Shown one piece after another: positions 34,222 through 40,812 of a stretch of DNA of 40,812 bases. Position 1 is the stretch's first letter, and every line of letters starts with the position of its first letter. The notes under the pieces are model-generated. The model was not told the DNA's origin and made no database searches. It saw only the letters and a list, made by a program, of their open reading frames with translations. This stretch comes from DASYSA01 sp036003885. Lineage in GTDB: Bacteria; Acidobacteriota; Blastocatellia; UBA7656. The translations under genes were made by a program, and so were the position numbers. The stretch lies in NCBI GenBank assembly GCA_036003885.1, contig DASYSA010000642.1:1-40812 (forward strand), read 5' to 3'.

Positions 34222-34890
34222 GCCGCACGACGGGCAGAATATTTCACCGGGCTCCACCGCCGCGCCGCAATCAGTGCACGACGGAGTTTCTATCACTTCC
34301 ACATCCGGCGTATCCGGCTCGTTAAGGAAGGAACCGCACCCGATACAGAACAGATCCTGGGGGTTCGAGCGACTGTTGCAGACGGGACAGACTATCAGAC
34401 CGCTGTCAGACTTTGGAATCCCTGGATCTATGAGGGGACCGGTAATTTTTAATTGGTCGTCCATCTTCACCTTCCGACCTGTGCTTTCAGGAGGCCTACC
34501 GACTGGCTGAGGCTCGGCTATCAACTCAGGTACCGGCACAGCTCTCAGTTCAGGTTCTGGCACGGGTATGAGCTCGGCTCTCAGTTCAGGTCCTGGCTCG
34601 GGTATCAGCTCAGCTTTCAATTCAGGTTCTGGCTCGGGTTCCGGCTCCTCTTCTTCAGGCAGTATGTCCTCTGCGCGAAGAATCACTGAGCCGGGAGTGT
34701 CGGCCATAACGTGCCCGGTAAAAGCAGCGGCCGGCGCGACCATAACCCGGGCCATCGGAGGCCTGGGCGGTGGCTTCGGCGGTGGCTCAGGCTGAACCAG
34801 AGCCGCTCGAAGGCGCTCCGCTTCTTCCTGTTGCTCCTCCGGAGTTAGAGCGTTGAAAGCAGCAAGGTCTGTATAGAGGTCTATCTCCAT
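34204..34890 (-). CDS. Double zinc-ribbon protein with Glu/Pro repeats
   Basis: A 228-residue soluble protein of unknown role. The N-terminal 35 residues form a helix rich in Glu/Ala (DLAAFNALTPEEQQEEAERLRAAL). The middle is acidic and Pro-rich, with three near-identical 12-residue repeats of the PELRAELIPEPG type (DNA repeats of 36 bases at 34541-34648). The C-terminus has two zinc ribbons: CPVC...CIGC and CTDC...CPSC, eight cysteines. Such ribbons usually bind protein or nucleic acid partners. Start at the ATG on 34890; a GTG five codons upstream is an alternative. Its stop end overlaps the Clp-N gene by 18 bases, convergently. Confidence 0.75.
   Translation of the reverse strand: MEIDLYTDLAAFNALTPEEQQEEAERLRAALVQPEPPPKPPPRPPMARVMVAPAAAFTGHVMADTPGSVILRAEDILPEEEEPEPEPEPELKAELIPEPGPELRAELIPVPEPELRAVPVPELIAEPQPVGRPPESTGRKVKMDDQLKITGPLIDPGIPKSDSGLIVCPVCNSRSNPQDLFCIGCGSFLNEPDTPDVEVIETPSCTDCGAAVEPGEIFCPSCGSALPS
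34541..34648. repeat. Three tandem 36-base coding repeats
   Basis: Within the zinc-ribbon gene, 34541-34576, 34577-34612 and 34613-34648 are close copies of a 36-base unit (first begins GCTCTCAGTTCAGGT), plus a partial copy at 34517-34540. They encode the 12-residue Glu/Pro repeats and probably vary in number between strains. Confidence 0.8.
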
Positions 34891-35100
34891 ATCGAGTGGC
34901 CGCACCCCTCAAGGCTGAGGCGACCCTGGCAATGTCTTTGACGAACAGACTGTTACAAGACTTCTCTCAATGGGGATCAGATGGAGGCAGAGGGCTTCAT
35001 TCTACAACACGCCTTTCTGCATTTCTATACTAATTATTGGCGGGATTGGTTGGTCGGCGTTTCGGGACGAGTGATACTATCTCGGTTCCTGGTGTAACTT

Positions 35101-36114
35101 ATGCCAACAGAAGGTCAAATAATCTCTCGAATCAAGGCGCTCGTGCGGGACAGCCGCCGAGTGACCGTCGGCATAGGGGACGATGCCGCCGTTTTAAGCC
35201 TCGAAGAGGGCTCCGATTTGATCGCCTGCTGCGATTTGCTGGTTGAGGGCGTTCACTTTCGGGCCGGGTGGTCACCGCCGAAGTTGTTAGGTCACAAAGC
35301 GCTTGCGGTTACGTTGAGCGATGTGGCCGCAATGGGCGCCGTCGCACGCTTCGCCATGGTCAGCGTAGCCTTCCCGCCCTCAACCAGTTCCGAGTTTGTC
35401 GACGATCTCGTCAGCGGCATTGTCGAGCTGGCCGACCGGTCCGGAGTGACGATCATCGGCGGTGACACGTCCGGCTCTCCAGGCCCGCTGTTCCTCGACA
35501 CCAGCGTGCTTGGCGAATGCGCGCGAGGTCGAGCGGTCAGACGCAGCGGCGCGACGGCTGGAGACACCATCTACGTGACAGGCCACCTCGGGGCTTCGGC
35601 ACTCGGACTGCACCTGCTTGAAGCAGGGCATAGATTGGAAGATGAAATCTCTGATGATGTGAGCAGGGCGTGCCGGCGGGCATTGCTGAAGCACCTCGCA
35701 CCTGAGCCGAGGTTGAAGCTCGGTCAGGCGATCGGTGAAGCCGGGCTTGCAACGGCGATGATAGACATCAGCGACGGGCTGAGCACGGATCTGTGCCACG
35801 TACTTGAAGAAAGCGGCTGCGGCGCTATCATTCACGCCACCTCGCTCCCGACGGCAGAATGTGCGCTTTCACTCTCCCCGACCGATTCAAGCATCGACTT
35901 ACTGAGTCTTGCATTGCACGGAGGAGAAGAATACGAATTGCTTTTTACTTCTCGACCAGAAAGCGAAGGAGATTTACTTGAGCTTTCGAACTCCATGGGC
36001 GTACGAATCACTGCTATCGGCGAGACAGTCGTCGGATCGGGTCTGCAGCTGGAGCATAACAAGCTGACCGAACCAGTTCTTCCGGCGGGCTACGAACACG
36101 GGGGAAGGATCTAG
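35101..36114 (+). CDS. thiL: Thiamine-monophosphate kinase
   Basis: A 337-residue ATP-dependent kinase making thiamine diphosphate from thiamine monophosphate. Family motifs: VTVGIGDDAAVL, DLLVEGVHFRAGW, GHKALAVTLSDVAAMGA, IIGGDTSGSPGPLF, MIDISDGLSTDLCHVLEESGCGAII and HGGEEYELLFTSR, all intact. Length normal. The 195 bases upstream hold only a weak extended -10 (TGATACTAT near 35072); I see no TPP riboswitch. The last codons and the TAG stop lie inside array H7. No other thiamine gene is in the window. Confidence 0.95.
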   Translation: MPTEGQIISRIKALVRDSRRVTVGIGDDAAVLSLEEGSDLIACCDLLVEGVHFRAGWSPPKLLGHKALAVTLSDVAAMGAVARFAMVSVAFPPSTSSEFVDDLVSGIVELADRSGVTIIGGDTSGSPGPLFLDTSVLGECARGRAVRRSGATAGDTIYVTGHLGASALGLHLLEAGHRLEDEISDDVSRACRRALLKHLAPEPRLKLGQAIGEAGLATAMIDISDGLSTDLCHVLEESGCGAIIHATSLPTAECALSLSPTDSSIDLLSLALHGGEEYELLFTSRPESEGDLLELSNSMGVRITAIGETVVGSGLQLEHNKLTEPVLPAGYEHGGRI

Positions 36115-36187
36115 GATCTAGGATCTAGGATCCGAGAGGTCCTAGATCCCAGATCCTAAATCCTAAATCCTAGATCCTAGATCCTAC
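36107..36187. repeat. Heptamer foldback array H7 (GGATCTA / TCCTAGA)
   Basis: Left arm: GGATCTA at 36107-36113, 36114-36120 and 36121-36127, then GGATCC. The right arm from 36139 reads TCCTAGA, TCCCAGA, TCCTAAA, TCCTAAA, TCCTAGA, TCCTAGA, TCCTACC. The array supplies the TAG stop of thiL (36112-36114) and, on the other strand, the TAG stop of the convergent gene (36186-36184). It is thus coding at both ends. There is no T-run for termination. Confidence 0.92.
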
Positions 36188-38421
36188 CTTGACGTCACAG
36201 TAACCTTACTTGTCCCGACGTTCGCGCTTGAGTCCGCACACCTGAACGCGATGACATGCTCGCCTGATTTCTCAAACGTAACCTTTACGGTGAAGGTCTC
36301 GTGCGCCGAGTCCGCTATCCCATCCGCCGGATAGATCAGCCGCCATGCTCCTCCGTCCACGCTGTACTCGCCTCTGACGACGCGGCTTGTCGAATCGGTC
36401 ACATCAAATGTGGCCTCTACCGCTTGCCCGCTCACCGAAGGTCCGCTCACCCTTATCGACGGAGGCGTGTTGTCCACCTGGATCGCTTCGGTCTGATCCT
36501 CGTTCGTGAGCGCAACGTCGGCGGGGTTGCCGGGGGCATCGCACGCCTGCACCTTGAACACGTAGGACCCATCCGGCAGCTTGTTGCCATCAATCGTGTA
36601 ATAAGACTGCGAGAGATTCTCAGCCAGCACGTGCCAATCCTGGTCGCCGAGTGTGCGGTAGAACAACTTGTAGGTCAACGTGTCGTCATTGGGATCGCTT
36701 GCTTGCCAGGTAATTGTGCGCGCTCCTTTCTGAAAAAATCGGCGCGGCGGTACGTTCATCGTTAACCCAAACAATTGAGGGTCGAGTCCCGATGACGAAA
36801 TCGAAGGGTCAACCGCAAGCGGCAACTCCTGCAGGGCAACGCCCGGCGGGAGCACGTTGACCGAAGCGACTTCGGGAGCCTGGTTGCGAGGGAGATAGGC
36901 AATCACCACCGACTGCAACTGTGCCGGCCTTCCGGTCGAGTCGGCTCGGCCGGACTGGCTCCGCAGAGTCGCCCGCCATTGGATGAACCGAGCGCGCGGG
37001 CTGGCGATCTGGTCTCCCATCGCATTCTTGTAAGCGGCGGACCAATCGCTCCACGTTGTGTCCGGAGTCTCAGTGTTGCCGCTTCGAGTCTGAAGCTCAA
37101 CTCCTCCTTCACCCCGCCACGTCACGACGCCCCACTTACCGGCAAACTTCGTGTCGTGCACCGGCGAGCTATAGATCCCCTCAGGCACCGTCTGACTCCC
37201 CAGACGATACAACCGGCCGAGATTACTGGAAGTCGCGAACAGACTATCGCCAACGGAAATGATCGTAGACGTTTGGTCTTCCTGCGATTGAACCAGGAGC
37301 GTGTAGGATCGGTCTGCGGTGACCGAGTAGATGCGGCCCTTGTCCCCGGTTCCCACCAGTGTTCGGCCATCGGGGAGCGGCCTGAGTCCAAAGCCCACCG
37401 TCGAGTTTGAGCTCCAGGTAATCTCGCTCCCGCCGTCGGGCGAGATTCGAAAAACAGCGCTCTTCGCCCCCTCCGTCTTGCTGCGGCCTCGGGAGAGCGC
37501 GGCAGAACTGCTCATGTCGACAGTCTGAACGGTACCCGCAGGCTCTTGATCGTCGGAAGTCGAAATGGTAATCACGCCCTCGCTCGATACGCTTGTCGAA
37601 GACGATACACCCACATTGCCGGTTCTTTGCGCCGATGCCTGGGGGTTTATGCCGAGCGCGAAGATCGCTCCGTCTGATCCCACAACAAGGCTGTGAATCT
37701 CCTGCATCGGAGAGTCGAACAGAGCAAAGGTTTTTCCTTCGCGCGATACGCGGAGCACCAGGCCCGAGGGCTCGGTTCCCGCGATAAGATTTCCGCTCTT
37801 GTCGATCGCAAGCGAAACTATGTTGGTTTCGTTGGTGTCGGCCAAAACTGAGGCCTTGCCCGTCGAATCGATCTTGTAGATGATCCCCTTATCGCCGGTC
37901 GCGGCATAGAGTGTCGCGTTAGACGCATCAAACGCTAGCGACCAAATGTATTTGTCAGCCGGATCGCAGAAGACTGACTGATTTCCCTCAGGAGTTATTT
38001 TGTAGATCTTGCCTTCGGGCGAAGTCCCCGCGTACAGATTGCCCTGCGCATCCGTTGCCAGCGCGGTGACGTCCAGTTCCGGCGAATCAAAGAGCAGCTT
38101 ACCCGCCCCTTTCGTATCAACCTTGAAGATCCGCCCTTCGTGACCCGTGCCCAGATATATGTTGCCCGCGGTGTCGGCGGTGCTGGACCAGATATAGGCC
38201 TCTTTGGTGTCGTATACCAGCGTGAAGGCGGGAGCAAGAGTAATAGTCCCGTTCTCCGATATCGACACGCCGCGCGCATCTCCCTTCACAACGTCATCCT
38301 GCTTTGAAACTTCCCAGAAGACGGGACCGGCGGCATAAGCCGAAGCGCACAGAACGCAGAGTGCGAGAACGGCAACCCACATCTTTGACATCTTTGACAT
38401 AACCGAACACCTGAAGATCAT
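36184..38421 (-). CDS. Secreted beta-propeller protein with fibronectin/Ig-like C-terminus
   Basis: A 745-residue exported protein of unknown function. A signal peptide is near the N-terminus (MWVAVLALCVLCASAYA, from about residue 14). From about 65 to 430 it has repeated propeller-blade sequences: IWSSTADTAGNIYLGTGHEGRIFKVD, VTALATDAQGNLYAGTSPEGKIYKI, IVSLAIDKSGNLIAGTEPSGLVLRV. They match the NHL/SMP-30-like DxxGNxYxGTxxxGxIxKI pattern. The C-terminal half has beta-sandwich modules (TITWQASDPNDDTLTYKLFYRTLGDQDWHV, DGSYVFKVQACDAPGN). Probably an envelope binding protein. Start at the ATG on 38421, with AAGGA 9 bases before; the ATG at 38400 is an alternative. Its stop is inside array H7. Confidence 0.82.
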   Translation of the reverse strand: MIFRCSVMSKMSKMWVAVLALCVLCASAYAAGPVFWEVSKQDDVVKGDARGVSISENGTITLAPAFTLVYDTKEAYIWSSTADTAGNIYLGTGHEGRIFKVDTKGAGKLLFDSPELDVTALATDAQGNLYAGTSPEGKIYKITPEGNQSVFCDPADKYIWSLAFDASNATLYAATGDKGIIYKIDSTGKASVLADTNETNIVSLAIDKSGNLIAGTEPSGLVLRVSREGKTFALFDSPMQEIHSLVVGSDGAIFALGINPQASAQRTGNVGVSSSTSVSSEGVITISTSDDQEPAGTVQTVDMSSSAALSRGRSKTEGAKSAVFRISPDGGSEITWSSNSTVGFGLRPLPDGRTLVGTGDKGRIYSVTADRSYTLLVQSQEDQTSTIISVGDSLFATSSNLGRLYRLGSQTVPEGIYSSPVHDTKFAGKWGVVTWRGEGGVELQTRSGNTETPDTTWSDWSAAYKNAMGDQIASPRARFIQWRATLRSQSGRADSTGRPAQLQSVVIAYLPRNQAPEVASVNVLPPGVALQELPLAVDPSISSSGLDPQLFGLTMNVPPRRFFQKGARTITWQASDPNDDTLTYKLFYRTLGDQDWHVLAENLSQSYYTIDGNKLPDGSYVFKVQACDAPGNPADVALTNEDQTEAIQVDNTPPSIRVSGPSVSGQAVEATFDVTDSTSRVVRGEYSVDGGAWRLIYPADGIADSAHETFTVKVTFEKSGEHVIAFRCADSSANVGTSKVTVTSR

Positions 38422-38457
38422 TGCGTCTTTCCTTTCAACGTTGGCAGCTGAGCGCTC

Positions 38458-38490
38458 AAAAAGTTGAAGCCCGCAGTCAACGCGGGCTTC
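38458..38490 (-). terminator. Intrinsic terminator after the SpoIVB-S55 gene
   Basis: GAAGCCCGC (38466-38474) pairs perfectly with GCGGGCTTC (38482-38490) around AGTCAAC, followed on the minus strand by AAC and five T (38462-38458). It lies in the gap between the S55-family gene and the downstream propeller gene on the same strand, so the two are probably separate transcripts. Confidence 0.75.
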
Positions 38491-38552
38491 TCGATCTCAT
38501 TTCAACGGATATGCGAGCAGCTGGAAGAGAGCACTTGTGAAGGGAGCTCCCG

Positions 38553-40400
38553 TTACTTGACCACATTAATCGTGATGCTTTGCTGCCCGCTGATGATGAA
38601 CTGCGAAGGCGCAAGCTCGTGTTCCATCAGGGTCGCGACGTTCAGAGGCGTGTAGCCGCCCGAGGTACGCCCCGAACCCAGCGTCGCCAACACCGACGGC
38701 GGCAGCGTCGGCATCTCTTCATTATTCACGATAGCGCCGGTGCTAGCCCTCAGCACCTTCACGTAGAGGCGATTGTTCTTCTTGAGCTTGTTGATGGCGC
38801 GCACGAGCTGGCCCAGATCCTTCGGGACGAAGTCGGCGGAAGCCTGCGCAGTGCGCTCGGCCTGGTTGATCGCGGAACCGTCTCCAACGAGAATCACTAT
38901 CGGCCCGACCGGAGCATCGGCCGGAATGACAAGCGGTATTCGCTCGACGAACTCGCTGCCGTTGTCGTTTCGGGCGAAGGCCTGGATCTCGATACTTTCG
39001 CCGGCGCGAACTTCAGTCTTGTCCACCCACAACCTGTTCAGCGAGCCGCTCGCGCGACTATCCAGTGAGCTGACGTCGAGTTCAATGCTGCTCAGATCCA
39101 CCGCATCAAACCCGCTGTTGAGCAGCGCGGCCAGCGGCCGTTCCACCGACGCTACCGCGAGGAATACCGCGCCGTTCGGCATTGAGAACGTGTTGTCGAG
39201 TATGACGTCAGGCTGGCCGTTCAGCGCGACGCGGCCGTTCAACTTGATCGTCTGGCTCCCAATCTGGCGTTCGGTTGCCGCGATGGCCGAGAAAGTCGCT
39301 ATCTTCATCAAGAGCGGGGTCAGGAACGAATCGCACACGATCTCGAACTTATATGTCTCGTTCTTGTTGCGGCTGGTATGGACCGTCAGGCGGACCGGTA
39401 CCATCCGGGGCTTGTCCCCGAGGCGTCCAAACACGCCAGTCGCGCGGTCCTGATTGATGGAACCGACAAGGTTTCCGCCCGCGGAGAGCTTGAATGAGTT
39501 GTTGAGATTCGGCACGACTGTCACAACAGATGATTCAGCCATTGGCCACGAAGTCTGGCCCGAACTCAGGAATGGGTGGCCGAACGCATAGATGCGGTCG
39601 CCGTCGCGGTAGGTCACGGTGCCTGCCGCATCGAGAGTGAAATCGCCGCGCACAAGCTGTACGCTGACCGACGAGCCGGCGGCCAGTGTGTTTTCATCAG
39701 ACGGCATCAGCGGGGTCATCCGCGATCCTCCGCCCACTCCAGCGATCGGTTGAATGCCGGCCTTCTTCAACTCGTCGGCAAACATGTCGACTACAGATTG
39801 GGGCACACCCGAGAAGGTCAGCGGCGTTGCGATTGGCGTGATGGTCTGACCAACGAAGGGTATCAGGGCAGGGTTGACCGCAGCGCCGGGACCAACCTGA
39901 GCCATCATCGAAGAGGAGACCTGACCTGAGCCGGTTGAGGCCGCGGCCATCAGCGTGTTGAAACTTACGCGCCGCCCGGATGGCGACTCGACTTCGCCTG
40001 CGCGCTCGAAGATGTCGATCATATACTTGATCGGGGTGATGCCGGCGATGGGCTCTTTTGCGAACGGAAAGGAATACGCGACCGCACCAACCAGCTTGCC
40101 GTCGATATAGACCGGACTGCCGCTCATGCCCGCAAATACAAAGGTGCGTTCGACGAGGGCGCCGCTGAGACGCGCAATAATCAGGCTCGTCTTGGGGTTG
40201 GGCACTCCTTCGAGCATACCGAGTATTTCCACCTCGAAGCGCTCGGGTCTCGATCCCTGAAAGACCGACATACCATAGCCCTTCATTCCGGAGCGAACTT
40301 CTTCGAGTGGCATGAAGGTGGGGTTTGACTTGAGGTCCGAACCGTGAGCGACAACGCTCAGGAAAGTAGCCAGACAAAATGCACTGAACAATCGTTTCAT
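38553..40400 (-). CDS. SpoIVB peptidase S55-domain secreted protein
   Basis: A 615-residue exported protein with a SpoIVB/S55 serine-protease-type domain. Signal peptide at 1-20 (MKRLFSAFCLATFLSVVAHG). Domain about 25-330: MPLEEVRSGMKGYGMSVFQG, GMSGSPVYIDGKLVGAVAYSFPF (likely catalytic serine around 93-95, GMSGSP), and GDRIYAFGHPFLSSGQTSWPMAESSVVTVVPN. The rest is beta-rich. In Bacillus SpoIVB works in sporulation, but such proteins occur in non-sporulating Acidobacteriota with unknown role. The start ATG at 40400 is preceded by AGAGG; the longer open frame to 40463 lacks a signal. It is followed by the terminator at 38458. Confidence 0.85.
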   Translation of the reverse strand: MKRLFSAFCLATFLSVVAHGSDLKSNPTFMPLEEVRSGMKGYGMSVFQGSRPERFEVEILGMLEGVPNPKTSLIIARLSGALVERTFVFAGMSGSPVYIDGKLVGAVAYSFPFAKEPIAGITPIKYMIDIFERAGEVESPSGRRVSFNTLMAAASTGSGQVSSSMMAQVGPGAAVNPALIPFVGQTITPIATPLTFSGVPQSVVDMFADELKKAGIQPIAGVGGGSRMTPLMPSDENTLAAGSSVSVQLVRGDFTLDAAGTVTYRDGDRIYAFGHPFLSSGQTSWPMAESSVVTVVPNLNNSFKLSAGGNLVGSINQDRATGVFGRLGDKPRMVPVRLTVHTSRNKNETYKFEIVCDSFLTPLLMKIATFSAIAATERQIGSQTIKLNGRVALNGQPDVILDNTFSMPNGAVFLAVASVERPLAALLNSGFDAVDLSSIELDVSSLDSRASGSLNRLWVDKTEVRAGESIEIQAFARNDNGSEFVERIPLVIPADAPVGPIVILVGDGSAINQAERTAQASADFVPKDLGQLVRAINKLKKNNRLYVKVLRASTGAIVNNEEMPTLPPSVLATLGSGRTSGGYTPLNVATLMEHELAPSQFIISGQQSITINVVK

Positions 40401-40555
40401 AGGACCTCTATTCTTGCCGAGTGTGGCTTGCCCAAAAGAGCGACTGCTGGTTGTCGTCACCACGGGTTGGCGTTCTTGGGAAGCTCAGAGTGATGATAGC
40501 TGGCTGCAAATACTCCAGTCAAGAGTTGGTGCTACGAACAGACTGGTTTACGCGC

Positions 40556-40657
40556 GGGGTCAGGCCCCCCGGTCACACCGAATAAGAATCCGAATCACAG
40601 AATCGAGGGCCTGATCCCAGTCACACGAATCGCAGAATCGGGGCCATGACCCCGTCA
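40556..40657. repeat. Palindrome-rich direct repeats (GGGGTCAGGCCCC type)
   Basis: Two related units of about 32 bases, 40590-40622 and 40626-40657 (CGAATCACAGAATCGAGGGC... and CGAATCGCAGAATCGGGGCC...), and a first half-unit GGGGTCAGGCCCC at 40556. Each has a near-palindromic core (GGGGCCATGACCCC; GGGCCTGATCCC). It lies in the 348-base divergent gap between the S55 gene and the last gene, where I see no other gene. It could be a dispersed REP-like family. Confidence 0.65.
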
Positions 40658-40748
40658 ATGTCCCTCGCAGAACCCCGAACTATTCTGTAGTATCCTCGAA
40701 ATCGAAAAGAGCTAAAGCCGCGTTACATTAATTGGAGGAGGCCAGCGA

Positions 40749-40812
40749 ATGGCAGACCAGTCACAGCAAGCTAAAGAACGTCCCCACTACGAACGCCTTC
40801 AGCCGCCCAGGC
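40749..40812 (+). CDS. N-terminus of an unidentified gene, cut by the window edge
   Basis: ATG at 40749 with a strong GGAGGAG site 7 bases upstream and 21 codons readable (MADQSQQAKERPHYERLQ...), then the window ends. It is Gln/Lys/Arg-rich and polar, so the N-terminus looks cytoplasmic. No function can be given from this. Confidence 0.55.
   Translation, partial: MADQSQQAKERPHYERLQPPR

Noticed and set aside
35040..35100. TPP riboswitch upstream of thiL
   Set aside because: The short leader shows no conserved CUGAGA-type core or suitable stems.
36107..36187. Ordinary intrinsic terminator for convergent genes
   Set aside because: Hairpin is possible, but there is no T-run on either strand and the arms overlap both coding regions.

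Overview
The window looks like chromosomal DNA from an Acidobacteriota member, probably of the Blastocatellia/Pyrinomonadales type. This is inferred, not proven. The grounds are moderate-to-high GC content, a Ser/Thr kinase fused to a TolB-like/TPR region, SpoIID and SpoIVB-S55 proteins with no sporulation locus, a stand-alone Clp-N protein, and a complete Isc operon beside housekeeping genes. No rRNA, tRNA, CRISPR array, transposase or phage gene was seen.

Layout. 1-9.5 kb: purD (minus, cut by the left edge), a secreted hypothetical, a SpoIID/LytB protein translationally coupled to a DedA/VTT membrane protein, egtB, an MscS channel, a glycogen-debranching enzyme, two small overlapping ORFs and a PaaI-type thioesterase. 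9.5-12.3 kb: a large Ser/Thr kinase. 12.3-18.9 kb: the translation/RNA cluster rimP-nusA-infB-rbfA-nrnA on the minus strand, with a promoter and an intrinsic-terminator hairpin just ahead of rimP. 19.2-25.6 kb: a coiled-coil hypothetical with a strong promoter, a frameshifted gene remnant, a soluble lytic transglycosylase, a PEGA-TPR protein and a PLP aminotransferase. 25.7-33.5 kb: iscR-iscS-iscU-iscA-hscB-hscA-fdx-iscX, followed by a second cysteine desulfurase and a second U-type scaffold. 33.5-40.8 kb: a Clp-N protein, a zinc-ribbon protein, thiL, a secreted beta-propeller, a SpoIVB-S55 family protein and the first codons of a further gene.

The Isc genes make a full Fe-S assembly line. 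IscS supplies sulfur, IscU is the scaffold and carries the LPPVK chaperone motif, HscBA is the chaperone pair, IscA is a carrier, Fdx donates electrons and IscX modulates. IscR carries three cysteines in the ligand region. An IscR-like box overlaps its promoter, suggesting feedback control. The extra desulfurase/scaffold pair keeps the catalytic residues, but its scaffold has LPAAK in place of LPPVK.

The most unusual signal is a set of intergenic arrays of 7-base units. Seven are clear (1254, 9540, 23335, 24252, 31739, 33080, 36107) and two are degenerate (6487, 13280). The unit sequence differs from site to site but the period stays at 7. Most are built as left-arm repeats, a short centre, then the reverse-complement repeats. 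They abut stop codons and run up to start codons. The genes they precede lack a visible Shine-Dalgarno, and two genes (the PEGA-TPR gene and the second cysteine desulfurase) are bracketed by arrays of the same unit family. This period-constant, sequence-variable foldback class is the best candidate for something undescribed here.
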